Made by a program: the position numbers and the translations under genes. A stretch of DNA of 64,000 nt, from assembly GCA_021234535.1 (NCBI GenBank), contig CM037838.1:24095969-24159968 (forward strand). The letters are read 5' to 3'. This DNA comes from Stichopus chloronotus (taxonomy: Eukaryota; Echinodermata; Holothuroidea; Aspidochirotida; Stichopodidae). The notes under the pieces are model-generated. The model was not told where the DNA came from and made no database searches. It was given only the letters and a program-made list of their open reading frames with translations. This document shows, one piece after another, positions 1-15,200 of this stretch; within the stretch, counting starts at the first letter, position 1, and each line of letters opens with the position of its first letter.

Positions 1-208
1 TGAGCCTGGTTACCGAATGGCGGGAGCCAAGCTATTGTGACTGATCGACTTCCCTGGTGGTTGTCTCTCCGCACGACCGTCGCTGTATACGGAAGAACAG
101 GTTTGACGTCGACGGGGTCTTCCCCTCTCCACGTGGCATACTTCAAATCGACGTAACAGTGCATACGAGCAGCTTGCTGAGGCGTAAAGTGGTTGACGCA
201 TCGATCGT
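1..208 (-). CDS. PAPPA: Pappalysin exon 6 (partial at window edge)
   Basis: Acceptor TTTTACTTTGCAG (220-209) and phase 1 entry give DDRCVNHFTPQQAARMHCYV followed by DLKYATWRG and SVTIAWLPPFGNQA. This matches the end of the PAPP-A catalytic domain ([20 protein letters not shown]) and the start of the following fibronectin-like region. The exon is open to the left edge of the window, so its end is not seen. Confidence 0.9.
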
Positions 209-3200
209 CTGCAAAGTAAAATCATACCAGTGACGTCACCATTGTTAGTCACGTCATCAGATGACATGAATTTACATCCATGTGGTGTAATATGATGTCT
301 AGGTCAATGACATACATTAACATAACCGGATATCCAAGAACGTCCGACAGGACCATATAGAATAAGATTGTATGATGACACTAAATGTATGAAGTTCAAG
401 GGTTGAGTTAGTGTCATATTCAAATTCCATTCATCATCGAATCACAGTGCAGCAAGTTCAGGGCAGTTCAGGGTCTGGATCCTTAGCCAATCACGATTGG
501 ATCAGGATTGTAGGTTCTGGGATCAACTTCTTTCATTACTTAGTAACGAAGCATTGAATACTGTGTCAGTTTGTGAGATTGCGCCACGGCACATCATATT
601 TCAATGACAGTTAATTTTCTCTACAACACTAAGTGTAAACCTATTCTGATTTATCACTCACAACTGAAAGTGTTTTTTTTTCTTTTCTTTTTTAAGTTAT
701 GTAATTTTCAAGTAATACCGCGCATGCTAAATTAAAACAGCAGCAATGTAGGCCTAGAGTCAGTTTAACAAAGTTCATTTTTGAGTGCCTTCAATTTGTT
801 TTGCCTTTTAACTTTTGAGCTATTTTCGGAATACGCTATATTGTATCGTAAAACATTGTTTCCTCCCTACAAGGTTTGGTGTGAATAAGATGCTTACTGC
901 GTCGTAACCTTCCCAGCAGGTGTTGGTATGTACGGCCGTTTAACGTAGGCCTTCAAACCTATTGGTATTAAGAATGGAGTCGGAGATGATGCATGAGTAA
1001 TACACGTCTGTTGTGCGGACTAACTGGCAAAGATGAAGTATGTATCCTAAATGATATCTGGTGCATGGGAAACAAAGTTCCACTTCCACAGAGTCAACGA
1101 AAACTATATACAACAACTCAGTGTGACACATCGATTAATTCACTGACCTCCAAAGCCCATAAAATTTGTGAAGGGTGTATTCTTGAAGGGTTGTTTGTCG
1201 AAGTCGCAGACCCGATAATCTCTTAGATTGACTGGATCGTGGCAGTTGAAGTTAATCGGTGTTGGGTTGGTGTCCTGGACGAGATCACCGAGGCTGAACG
1301 AAGGATGAGTCTCCCTGCAATAGTCGGAGCAAGATATCTCCGAGATGCCGTGGTGGGTGTGAAGCAGACCGAGGTTATGTCCGAGTTCGTGGGTAACGAC
1401 GGTGCTGTTGAACCTCAGAGCACTGATGCTGATGACAGAACCACCTAGAGGGAATCGAAGAAGAAAATACATAAAAATTCAAAAAGATAGGAAGTGACGT
1501 AACAGGCCAAGTCGTCTTAAATTTTTGTGACTCCCTCCTCATATTTTTTCTTCCTTAGTGAAACAAATAATTAGCATTACGTCACACGTGTCTGTGGGTC
1601 TCGTCCCTAGTTCTATTTCAACTTCACTCCTTAGAATTCGACCTGGCTACATACGTGCCTGGTCCAATGTCCATTGTCATTGGGGTGTCGCATGTAACAT
1701 TCCCTTGTCGCAATCGGTAGACACTGATGAAATTGAATTTACTTATTTTTAACATGATTTCGATGAAGAATTGATGGTGACATTTTTATGATGTTCAGTT
1801 ATAGAGTGAACATGTTCAATGTTTACAAACCGTATGTTGTCAGGGCTTCTGAATGCCACGGATAAGCAGCTAGGCCCATCGTATCAACTTCCATAAGAGG
1901 AACAAGGTACAAATTGAGATGACTCATCGAATCCAGAGCAATCGCTTCCTTGTACCGGTTCAGCGAAATAAATGTTCTGTGAGGAAAAAGATGTGTGTAA
2001 ATGTAAACTTGCCACGGTGAAGCAAGTCCACTCATGGCGTATATTGAGGTTATTCTCCGACGTCACTGCGTTGCGCGTGAAAACATTGTAAACACGATAT
2101 CTCAAGGAGGAAAGCTTGGGTAGATCTCATATGTAAAGGTGTTGCATCGATATAATATGCAGTTGTGTATGTTGAGACATGATACATATCAGTCATCATA
2201 TACCAGATTTATAAAAATACTTATAACGAAGTCATCGAAACCACAATGCATTTGTGCATTTGAGGCTAATGTTTTACCTTTCAACAGATTTGGGGTCACG
2301 GCAGTAAATCATATCCGTTCGTCTTCTGTCGCAGCAGTCACCGTTGTCGTAAAGGAATCTCGCATTGTTGCATGAGCTGTGACAGATCCCGTCTCCCATC
2401 ATGTTCGCAGTGCAGTTATTATATTGCAGTGCCAAGACACTTAGGCAATCGCCTCCATCTTGACTGAAAATTAAAGTGATATTCATTACATTTCAATATT
2501 GAAGGTCCTGGAATAGCTGAAACAGATAGGCCTAAATGTGCAAACGTAAAAATTATAAGCCTTAGGTCTGATCAAGGTTTGCAGAAATACAGGCTGAGCG
2601 GTTGCGGTTCACAGTGAATTCATGAATGTATTATTGATGTACGCATGCGTGCTACAATACTGGCGTTATCTGTCAAAAAAACAGTTCCTGCACAATCGCG
2701 TGTTGGTAGCGAATCTTGTGCGTTTTCTCTCAGTTACTCAAACTAGTGTAAATGAGTTGTTTTTTTTTATTGAGTTTTTTTTTTTAAATTTCTGTTATGC
2801 AACGGTTAGCTTTGGAAAGCTTGTATGGGCCCACAATTGTTCCCTGTACCTACTGTAGTATAGTTCTTAGAAAAATGTTCATATTCAAATGTTCATATCC
2901 CAGAATATGGGAATATTTACGTCGTTTATGAACACTTTAACGAAGTGATCAGTTAATATGCTGGACTAGCTAGTATTTTCCGTGATTTCATGCAAAAAAC
3001 GAGGCAAGACTCAAGCAGTTGATCAGAATACAGGCACGAAAAACATGACGAAAGTTGGATGAAGTCATGGGTAAATCAATTGGATTTAACCGTCACTGCC
3101 AGAAAAAAAAATTATTCAACACTGCTACCATGTTACGGCCCCTCTATAGAGGAATTATACACTATGTATAAGTACAGCGCCATCTACTTAGCACAGTGTC

Positions 3201-6200
3201 GGATACTTCAAATTCAATGTCCACCAGTACAACAGTGCTACTTATTTCCATGCAAATGTGTTTTTCTTTCTTACGTTTCTTGCGCGTTGTTATACATCCT
3301 ATTTACGAATGCTGCCACCAATAGATCGAAATACAGTGGCATGCAAACGATATATGTCAGATAAGAAATGTCAATTGAACCTGTGGAAGGTCAACACAGA
3401 GGCCGCATAGATGACCTTCTAACGGAAGATCACTAGGGCTGGACTCAGCATGTACTGCTATTGTATTATGTTGCTATTATTATGGTATATGTTACTGTTA
3501 TCTTGTTCACCATTCATCAAAAAACTGTGAAAGGAGTTTTGGCGCAATATTATACCGGAATATAAAACAGCTAGTGCTACATACGGACGGGAGGGGGGGG
3601 GGGGTGGTACCTTAACACTCAATGATTCACACACAGTACTGGGTGGAATCTGTCGTGAAGTCACAACTCAACAATAAAGTCAAGCAGTCATTAACGTTTA
3701 AAGTACAATTAGTTTCAGTCACCCCCTCTCTGACATTGGTCCTGTGAACGTTTGAAACGGAATTCATAATTATGGACCAAAGAAAAAGATAAAAATAAGT
3801 TACGCTATGCGAAATTAGTACCGAATAGCTATTCAAACAGGTTTGTTCGAAATCTGATAGTACTTTGTCGAACTAGGATTCCCTCTTCGAATTCGTGAAA
3901 ATGTCGATTGGTGTTTCATCTTATTAGTTATATTTTAACATGTTCTATGCACAATCACTTATCCCCCCACCCACTCGACAAACCAGAGATTTGATCACAA
4001 ACATTTCAAAATACGAAATCTTCAAGCATTGCTTTTATCGACAAGGCTGGAGATAGAACCGTTTCGTATGCACAGACAGTGGGTCGCATAACATAATATC
4101 AAGTATATGGTCACCTTCAGATACTTTATTGGTTCACATGATAACGTCATGAATATCCATTAATATATACATACGTCATAACGTCATGAATATCCATACC
4201 TACCCTGTCAACTCGTAGTTACATTCACTGTCACAATGTCCGTCTCCAATTTGTTTTTCGTCACATGTAATCATAACTGTCTTTCGTTTTAACGTTGTAT
4301 TCCTCACAAAATGCACGTGGAGATCCCACGTCAAGTTATGTGGTCTGAATGCCTCTTGGACCAAACGGTGTTGTCGATCTATTTCTGCCACCGTCACGAG
4401 AGGGTTGCTACCGTCGTCGTCAGCAACCGCGATATATCGGTATCTGAGAACCTTGACATCGCGTAAGTTCAGTTCGTTTATGTACCGCCCGATCAGGTCA
4501 ACGTTATCGCAGACGGTCATCCCGCAAGGGGGGACCGTCAACTCCAATTTAATCGATGACGGAATCAATGACGTCATCAAACGAGGATATGAATGATCAA
4601 AGCTTTCCCAGTTGTTTAGATTTTCAAACTGTTCGAACAGCGTGTAGTTTACCCGAACGGAAGATTCTCGGTTCTGAAAGTATCTGGAAACCTGTTCATG
4701 TGAATACACGAAGGGTGCTATCGTAAATGTGTCGTACATGCCCCTAAACTGAGCGTTCTTTACTCCACTTCCACCAACGGTGAGTTGTTTACACACGAAG
4801 GTCACTGGGGAGAATATAGGCTCCTCTTTGGCCTCTTCCTTTAGCTATCAGTGCACCGTCGATGTACATAAGTTGATAGTGGCCGTCGTAGGTGACAACT
4901 AGGTGAGTCCAGTGGTCTTCTCTGTATGTCTTGTGGGCCCGAATCAGGGTGGGTTCGACGGACCGGTCTGTCATGACACGGAAGAAGAACCTGGCATCGG
5001 AATGATCATCCGAGTTAACCGATTCGATGCCAATAGTCCATCCCCAGTCCCCGGGGGGTCGACATTTATCCGAAAATTCTGGAGTACAAAAAATATACAC
5101 GAAACACAAAACACACATCATTATTTCATTCATACAGATATCGATATATAAATACCACAGCATCAATAAGTAGACCATGGAGTCCTTGCTCTCCATGGGT
5201 AGACTAAACAACTGCATTTAAGGATATAAACTACGTCATACCTATCTGACGTCATGATTTTTTTTCTATTCTGTTTTCACCGTAACCCTCTTGTTTGTGA
5301 ACATCTGCAAAATGAGGTCATTTTTTTAAATGTACATATTGTGGTATAGTTACTCATGGCATTATGTCATGTACTGCCTTTAATCTCTTTTGAGGACAAT
5401 TACGTAATCTATTTTTGTTATATTTATTATCTTACCGATGTTTATTAAAGTGTATTCCAATCATATACATTACGTGTCAATGCAGTGTTCTCCACGGGGA
5501 GTTTCAAGGGGGAGGTCCTCCCTGAAATAGTGACCGTTCCCTAAAAGAAATCCTGCAGCCAAACATACGCTCCGCTCGGTTTCAAAAAAAAAAAGATACA
5601 GTTGGCCTAATATGTTCAAAAGTTATCGCTAAAAAATAATTGCACAAAATGGCAGCTTCAGCCAAAGCAAAGTTCTACACGATAACCTCCATCAATCGAA
5701 CATTTTTTTTTTGTTGCCAAATATATCAACCACAAAAGTGGCGGCATTTGGGAGAGAGGGTTGTTGATTATAGGGGTTGCAAATAATGTCTATACAGGGC
5801 ACCATTTTTGCATCATATAATATCACAATTAATAACAAAAATGGAGAACAAACCCTCCTCACCCCTCCCTCACCCCTTTATCTTTCTCTTGAAAAATCTG
5901 GGGAGAATGTGGCCTCGTGATGTTTTATAAAGCACAAACTGTGAATAAAAACTGAGTGTATTACATGTGGACATTTATACTGCAAACAGATCGAAAACCG
6001 ACATATGAAACGAATTGATATCAGCAAAAAATAAAGATGGAAATCTTCTTGGCAAATGTCCACAATTCCAGAAAAAAATGGGGTATTTACTGTACGTGGA
6101 TCTACTTACTTTAACGATAATTCAAAGCTTTTTTTATCATCTAACTGACATCAGAATTTCTTCCCTGTTAGTGCTTATGTACATACCTATCAAAGAAGAA

Positions 6201-9200
6201 CAGCTATGTTGTTGTGAACCCCTCTTCCCCCCCCCCCCACCTCCTCTCCCCCACCTCCTCCCCCACCACCACCACCAACTTCCATTCCCCGAACCATAGA
6301 TATGCCACTGGGCATATCCAGGGCCCATGCATAATTAATTTGAATTTGGGCTTGGAAATTGAGAATCCGAAAATCCATATTTGCCCATCAATTCCCCTGT
6401 ACCAGATGAATACCAGCGAACCGACATCTGTTTTACACAACCTCAAAGAAAAAAATAAAAATAAATGCAAACAATGTAGAGGAATACATTCTGTTCGGCA
6501 AAGTTCTTCCGTCTATTTATTATTTTTTTTTTCAGAAAAATTTGTTGTTAAGTGACAAGCAGAGAAGTCATTTTCAGATATTTCATAACAGCCCATAAAT
6601 ATTTTGCCATATCGCTAAAGACCATATTGCGTGTAAAAGTTTGTTCCTGTTCACTTGGTCCAGTGAAAAACACCTGTTCAAGAGGCGTACACGCGGGTAC
6701 AATGTAACAAATGAATTCTTCAATTGTACAAAAAAAAGGGGAAATTTTTTTTCATTTGTCGATCAAGGGACAGCAGATAAAGATAGCTACCACGTGACCA
6801 TAGGCCTTTGGTAGTATTTTTTTCTATTTCTATTTTTTGTAATGTAAATCGACCTCAGCAAAACTTACCGGTGCTTTAATGTGCAAACCATGCAAAACTA
6901 TTCGGTATCATTTATGTCACTACTATGACATTACTTCTGACGAATATCTGGGTAAATATTTTTTCCATGTCTTCTCTCAGAATTCTGCATTTCAAGTCCG
7001 TTCCTATTATGTCCCCCCGATTTACGATAGGATTTCTGTGGCTCCACACTCGTTTCTCATTACGTCACGTTTACGTCAGCAGAAATGTTTAACTTTTGAC
7101 TACGAAACTAAGATATCTTTGGCAAATTAATTCTTTACCCGGTGCACCTACATTTGATAGTGTACTTTTCTTGGAGTACCCACTCACTTCTTTTTTTTTT
7201 TCGTTTTCTTCTTTTTTTTTTTTTTGGGGGGGGGGGAGTTTTGTCCTTTCAGCGAAATTAAACCATAGAGCTCCATGTTCCAATCCACCGCACTTCTCGG
7301 CTTTCTGATAGATTTGAAATCGTACCTTTTGGAAACACTGTCATCATAGGTTAGTCACTCTCCTTGGGTTTTATTCAAAGGTTTGGAACTCGATCTTCAC
7401 CACCATGTTTTTCGTTACCCGTGGCGGAATATCTGACGTCAAGGGATCGTGCATGTGACGTTTATATATCACGTGATCAATGTTACAAGAAAGACGAAAC
7501 AGTTGACACAGCACAATGCCGAACACATGCAAACAAAAGGGGGAGATCCTTAACTTATACAGTTTATTTTCCGAACTGATCCTAAATGAAATTGCACAGG
7601 CTGGACAACCTATTCATTGGACAATCTATTCATTAGTTGCTCAGCATTCTGCCAAATACGATCAAGAGCAGACGGACGGATTTTATTAGGACTGATACTT
7701 TTGGAGAGGAGGCGAGCAAAGACGAACCGCCGGGAACGATCGAAGCACTAGACATAACTGCGTACCTCTGAGGTCCGAATATGTATATCGTAGTTCGTTA
7801 CGACATCAGTGCGAGACAAAGAAGTAGCCAATTGAGATTCCGAATTAGTGACTTCGGATGGATTTCAAACGGGCTATACATTATCGTTAAATGGTCACTG
7901 GATTTTCAGCATTAATTTTTTGTTGTTGTCAGTAACCGATTCATCCGATGTATCGATGTGTAAGTGTATTCAACACCAGATTATACTGGCATAGATGTAA
8001 CAAAGCCATGGACAGGCGTGTACATATACCCCCCCCCCCCCCCACACACACACACACACTTTACACTAGCACAAATACATCCCACAGTGACAGTGATGGG
8101 TTTTCACTCACATTGTGACTGCCATGTCTGCATTCATTGCGGGAGTATATTATTTCATTTATATTCGAATTAAACAACATACCAACACCTGGTGGACTGC
8201 ATGTGAATTACAATGTAATGTAGTAACATAGGCGAGCTATATCAGCCCCTCATAGCGGCGACCAATAGATTTCTTTCTATAATGTAAAATCTGTAAATGA
8301 GATCAGTTGAGATATAGGTTACCTTCATCCTGTTGGTCTTCCCGCGTGATGGCGAAAAGAACAATAAAAGAACAACAGAAAAATTATAGAAAACAGGAAA
8401 GATATCATGGGTGTTCTATTTTAGCACCACTACGCCGCATCAGGCTCCACAGACGGGTGACGAGGGATCGAGAAGAAAAAATGTCAAGACGAACTAAAAA
8501 AAAAAATGACGGCACTTACACCTGTTGCGGTATATTTCAAAATCGATCCCATTTTATGTGGCGTTTTAATGCCGAGACTGTGAGAAAAGTTTATTGCGAG
8601 TAAGCACGCACGAAAGGTTGACGCACTTCTGAATGACATTGAGCTGGCAAAACTGTGACTGATGACGTCACTTAACTTAGAGACGGTCTCTGTTCATGTG
8701 TTTAGTGGGCGATTTAGTAGATTTAATGTCGTGTTTAGTTCACGAACTGAAGCAGAATACTGGACCTAGGCTCGCCTCATTGACGATGGAGCACTTTTAT
8801 GATACCAACCAACGGACCTGATGCAGCGAAAATCAGTAAAATTGGTGCTAAGTATCCCGTCAAGTGTCTTTTTTTTTCTTTTTGACGATTCATCCCGCAC
8901 TGTTCTAAACTGATGGTCTGAGGGCGAATGAGAGCCACACTACATAATGGCGACTGAACCTCCAAGAAGAAAAACTATATCTAATATTCATGAAGTTAAT
9001 AGGTGGCGCAAAGTTGATGAAAACTGTCAGATCAAATCACATGAACAGCTATGAAGGAAACATTCCGTTCCAACAGCATTAATGCAATGACAAAATGTAC
9101 TCTCCACTAGATCATAATTTGACGTTTACACGTTTTTAATAATCCATAAGTGCAGTTGTGGAAAGACGTCACATAATTCAGACATGCCGCAAAATCTGCA

Positions 9201-12200
9201 TATACAGTTTAATGTGACGAGTCCGAAATAAAGATTTAAACAAGTAATGTCGGACATTTTACCAACATTGTCGTGCTGGGCCCCCAGCATATCCATTAAA
9301 ATAGTGACCCCTCCCCCAATTGTTTTCGTCTCCTATTTTCTAACAGGGGTTACGCAATATATTACTTGAAACAGATTATACTGCACTTCAAAGGAATAAG
9401 GCACTCCCACGCCCCAAGGTTGCACGCCTACAATGCTTTTAAGTACAGATGGGTATACATTTACAGCGTATTAAAAACAACAGTATTAAAAAACAGTTTT
9501 CGATACACTTAATATTCCGTCGGTCATCTGATTGGTTCACCCTTGCTACTGAATGTCGGAATGTGAAAAGCACCTTCACATTTTTTTTTATTCCTTTTTT
9601 TTTTTTTGCTAAGGAAACTGAATTGGCTGACTGTCGGTAATTGATAACTGCACCCACACTTATCATCTAACACGTTTACTGTTATAACAGCTTACCGTCT
9701 GAACTAAAACAAGGGTGCAATCACGATCGGGTCACGCCGCGTTGAAAGGTTACGATAAAGTATAATCGAGGTATTTGGGGATTTGAGAAGGATAGATATA
9801 GGATTATTTACTATCATGTATGCCTCTAGGTTGATTTACAGTTTCCTTTTTGCTTTTCGACATCTGTCAAGTGTCTTCATTATGGAGTTGCTGTCAAAAC
9901 TAGTTATGACTCTGCCAAGTTGAACAGACGGTAAGTAAACCGTGTAACGAGCGAATTCCCATGCATGCATACGCAATTATCATGGACAATTAAAGACCCA
10001 CTCGTATATAGAGGAGAAACTAATTTTAAACGGGAGCCACCCGTCACCTTGTCGTAACGTCATTACAAGACCTCTTTACTCTCTCTTTCCCGTTCCTGAT
10101 GCAACAAGAAAGAGATATTTTCACCGTGAGGATGAGAAGAGTGTTTGCGAATTACGGGCATTTTCAGGAAACTTGATGGATTGCCCATGAGGCTATATTC
10201 CGTAATAGCTCCCTTCGGGTAATAGCTTTATGGTTTCAAACGGCCGGTGTATTGTGAACTTGAAGGTGCCAGCCTATTAAACCAAACGACTGGGAATGAA
10301 GTCAAACGAACCCCATCTATAGCCCTGGGGGTGGAGAACGTGCCCTCCGTCATATCTTGATCCCCGAAATAAATTTACTTTAAAAACGTTTGTAAGCTAC
10401 ATTTGTTTGTAAGGGGTCAGGTAAGGCTCATATTCAAATGGATTTGAAATGCCATTTCCGATGATCGGAGGGAGTGGGGAGGGGGGGGGGGTGTTTCGGC
10501 CAAAAGTTTCCCTGTATAGCTCTTAGCCAGCACAGCAGACGTGTCTTACTCGGGCACCTGCTCTGACTGCATTCGAAATGCGGTTTGTACGTTGGACAAT
10601 GGTATATAGTATATATGTATATACTACTAACACTCCTGCTTGAAAGGTTAGTGGGCTCCGGCTCAAAGCCAGCCGATGGTGGCATTTCGTGGTCTTCCCA
10701 CACAATTCCCATTCATCCCCCCACTCTTTGTCTAATATCCAGTCCCTCGCCCTTTTCGAAATATCTGGACGCACAACCCCTGAAAATACTTTACTACGCT
10801 TCGACTTGACGTTCGAAAAAACACGCTGAACCCTCTCTTGATGGTTTTTATTATCTCATCGCCCTATAGGGGCAAGATGAGATATTGTAGTCACTTAGCT
10901 AGTGGAGCTATATATTGTACTGTGTGGAAAATCGAGTCAAATTTGCTGATTTTTTAGAAAAAAAAAAACCAATTTTGCTCCAAAATTTGTATTTCAAGCA
11001 TATCTGTTGAACTATTAGACCAATTAACTTAAATTTTTGTAAGTACTTACCTGAGAACACATTGTTCAACATAATATTTCTGTAATGGTAAATCCAGTGA
11101 ATTTTGCTGATTTTTGAGAAAAAAAAAAGCCCAGTGCCCCCAAATTTGCGTTTCCAGCATATCTGGAGAACTATTAGACCAATTACATTAAGTTTTGTAA
11201 ATTTTTGTAAAGATTTACCTGAAAACACATTGTTCAACATAATATTACTGTAATGGTAAAACCAGTGAAATTTGCTGATTTTGGAGGAAAAAAAGACAAT
11301 TTTGTCCCAAAATTGGTATTTCCAGAATATCTTGAGATGTGTTTGAGCATTTAATGCAAAATTTTGCAAGGACTTACTTGAGAATGTAATATTCAAGGTA
11401 TATCACGTTTGTATTAAAGAGAGTGAAATTTGCTGATTTTTTAAGAAAAAAAAAGCCAATTTTGGCCCAAAATTTGTATTTCCACCATATCTTGAGAGCT
11501 AATTGAGCATTATAAGCAAAATTTTGCAAGGCCGTTCCTATAAACACAATAATGAAGATAGAGTATATTACCCTTACAGTAAACTGGTGAAATTGTATGA
11601 TTGTTTGGTACCAAACTTAGAGCCAGCATCTGGGTCAATAGGCACCACCTTTTTAACTTTAGCCAAAACATCTTTAGCAGAACTGGCCCCTGTGGATAAT
11701 GTCTTTTATGAGAACATTATTTTTGAGTGAAACAATAATTTTAGCAGAACCAGGTCCTGCACAGGTAAATAGGAGACTTATGTGCAAATACCCATAGAGG
11801 GATGCTACTGTATCCTGCCCCTAACTTTAACCACTAAGCCTAACCTACATGGAATAACCCAATGTTATAATTGTGTTATGTAGCGTAATATGCACATATA
11901 CTTTTGAGCCATTAGTTATCGTTACTTGAGCCTAGCAGCACCAGACTATAACCTTAAGTTTGCTACCTTACAGTAGATATCAGTATATAGATGCTTACCA
12001 CCATTTTATGCTTGAAAAAAGTTTGCCACTCATTAACGACCAGTTCCCCGAACTACTGGTCTCTGTGAGATGTGCTTGCAGTAAACTATTACAAATCCCT
12101 GTGTGCATGCCCCGTATTTAAATCAATGCATGTTGGCGATGAGATACGCAACTCCGCGGATTGCCCTCTTGTTTATTTTTATTTTTCTAAAGATTAACGC

Positions 12201-15200
12201 ACCACCACCGAACCAACGAACGCAATTTAATAGGTGGGAATACTTTAGATAAAATAAATCATGTTTCTCTCATCACTTGACAAATTGCAGACATTAGATC
12301 CCTATTTTAAGGCTGGATACATGAGGCTTTTGACACTTGTCAAAAGCCGCTAACAGATGGTAGTGTTCCGCTTAGATAGTCCTGCCGCGCGTACCCGAAA
12401 ATAGCTCGCCATCAGGCCAGACCCTCATGATGAAAGTCTTGGAGACGCTCCCGATATCCTGTCATAGAGGTATAACAACATGTGTCCCCCCCCCCCCCTC
12501 CCGGTCATCAGATCCTAGCGGAGCCCTTGATAAATTGTAATTCCAGTAATTTAACCCGAAAGTGTGGATTAGGATACTTGTCTGGGCTCAAAGTTTTGCC
12601 CCTGAAAATTAAATTCTGAAACATTGTCCAGAGTCTTTTCTACAGAATATAACTTCTACTTCATAGGCGTCTAGGGGGGATGACTGAAGAGGTGTGTGTG
12701 ACGTAGCAAGTTAAACGCATGGTGAATGTCCGCTAAAAATGGACAAAGAAATCATCTCAGTAGGATATAAATTAAAAAAGTACTAGCATGAAACATATAA
12801 CACAATTTTGCATCTAGACCACCCTACTCACACAAAAAATTCAAAAGGGGTTACCCCCCCTTAGTTCCTTCCCTCCCCCCTTAACCAGGATGGCAATCAG
12901 TCATCAGTTCCATCATATCAGAAGTCGTACCCTATCCCCAAGGCTCGGACCAGCCTTCGCTCCTGCAAAACATATAAGACAACAGCACAGTTAGTTCTAT
13001 ATTTTTAAACATGTCAAGAGGCACGCATCCCCCCCCCCCCTCCCGCTTAGACGTGATCCCTCGGACGACTATCACCATTCGCTCAAGCGCCAAAGTTTCT
13101 GCGAAGTTTAGCCCCCCCCCCCCCCATCAACGGGGCATGACATCAATAATTAAATGTTTGAAACTAGGTTTTTGTATTAATTTTCTGTATTCCTTCTTCA
13201 CGAAACTTTTGTAATTTCTATTATGTGAATATGGTGGAGAGACAAACACTGATAGCACCACTCTGCACATAAACCCCACCCTGAGACCAAAATTCAGAGG
13301 GGACCCCTCCCCTTCTACTAGTGGTTTTTAACCAGGTGTAACTGTGTAATCAGCCCTTGAAGGGGTTATTTTTGGTATCTCATGAAAATGGGTAATTACT
13401 AATCGACTATCCTACCCAATATTTTTTTAAATTAATTATTGTTGTTATGTAAGATGTACTCCAGAGTCCCATGGCTTGGCACCCCAGTGATTGTACTGAT
13501 CTGCAGTAGGACTATATGAATGATAATGGTGCCAAACCCATTTTAGTGTACTCCCATATTTTCCCTCAGTCGTTAAACCGGAGTAGGCACTATACTGCGG
13601 TATAGACAGTTCAAGTATAACCGTTTCATAAAGTGTCGAAGGGCGGTGTTACGCATAGATAAAAGAAAATAGAACCCTTAGAAGAAAGGGAGGGGGAAAT
13701 GGGACAACTGCCTTGGACAGAGTTCCCAGGACAGCCATCACTTATCCGAAAGCCATAGTCGAAACAGCTCTAGGTAGAAAACCTGAATCCGCCCTCGGTT
13801 TAACCCCTTGCTTGTTGATGGGTTCCATACCGGAATGACATTGTATTGTGTATGAAACAATGATTAACGGCGGGAAAGTTTGTCGCACCTGCACGGTGTG
13901 GTACCGAAAGATTAACTTCCATGGAAGTTGCTGAAGTGTTCCATGAAACTGTATTCCTCGGCCGGTATAGGCTACTGTGAAGTTGAGGTAATTTAGATCG
14001 AAACATGTACAGGTCCAACAGGAAAATTGAATACGAAATCTCATCATTATCAAAGACTATACAATTATTTTTGTTTACGTTGAGTAGTTCATTATTGTAG
14101 AGGATTGGCACATCTGATTTCCTTAGTGACATTTCCCACCTAGCTCATCAATTTTCAACTTATTTTCGACATGACAACCACAACATGCTACGAACCTAGA
14201 TAGGTTGAAAATGCAAGTAATTTTTAGTTTCTTTTTTATACAAACTGATGCCTTATTCATTTATTAAATGGTACATATCAGACCACTGAGTGAAAGAAAA
14301 AAAAAACTTGTGCAAAGACCTTGGATATTCACCGATGATATCAAACAACTATGATGTGTGTGTGTGATTTCATCAAGAAATTATACAGAGTCAGTGGTTT
14401 TAAAGGAGAAGGAAACCCTGGGAACATGTTTATCAAAAGGAAACAGAAGTGTTTGACAAACAGCTTCCCAAAGTTTCATTCAGAAATATTGTTTCCTGTC
14501 CAAGTTACACACTTTTGAAATTCAGAAAAGCATGCTGCCATTTTTGCCCAAGTTGAATGTAAACCAACTTGAGTAAGTCGAATAATGATGTCACATTACC
14601 ACAGATAGCAGAAATTTTTAATGTATTTCTTTGTTTTCTTTACCTAAAATTAAACAAATCCACACACACTCGTACATATTTTGTGTTGAATTTCTGAGGT
14701 GTATCATGCAATAATCAGTTCATTAATACTCTGATTTGAATCTATGCCTTCCTGTTAAAAGTATATTGACAGCAAAATATAAAGAAAAACAAAAGCTTTT
14801 CCAATCACACGTGGTCCAGTGATGTCATCACAATCTTAAAATGGCAGCTCCCTGATTAATTTTTCATGAACATTCAAATTGCAATATCTTGGGAAGTAAA
14901 CAACATATTTGAATGAAATTTGGTGATGGTGTTCACCATATGTTAGTCCCTCATTTAACTGTGTCAAGTGTCCTGACTTTCCTTCTCCTTTAAGTCAAAG
15001 CATGTAGATTACTACAAGGGTTGTGATTGAGGAAATCATTAAAGATTGATTGCTTGTAATGTTGTGACAGTAATACTGTAAAGACCACTGGTTGGATTTC
15101 CTGCTTAATTCTTCCGATATCCCGTTAAAATACTCCCTTTGCAGCATAAACCAGGTCTTTTTTTCCCCGAGCTCTCGCAAATCACAAATATGCCGGAGTA

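Noticed and set aside
993..1448. Plus-strand open frames opposite the pappalysin catalytic exon
   Set aside because: They are antisense shadows of the minus-strand exon and its intron; no homology.
6137..6470. Gly/Pro-rich open frames on both strands
   Set aside because: They translate C/CCA-rich low-complexity sequence inside an intron.
8307..8603. Lys/Arg-rich plus-strand frame of 98 codons
   Set aside because: No recognisable domain; intronic; base composition like the surroundings.
10561..10700. Possible tRNA-like segment
   Set aside because: No cloverleaf or B-box could be formed. I found no tRNA, rRNA or CRISPR array in the window.
10908..11396. 162-codon minus-strand open frame
   Set aside because: It lies entirely in the tandem satellite; the repeated FFFSKISKIHWIYHY text is the repeat unit translated.
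13742..14132. Two overlapping minus-strand frames of about 105 codons
   Set aside because: No motif, no splice support, and the flanking pappalysin exons join directly across this intron.
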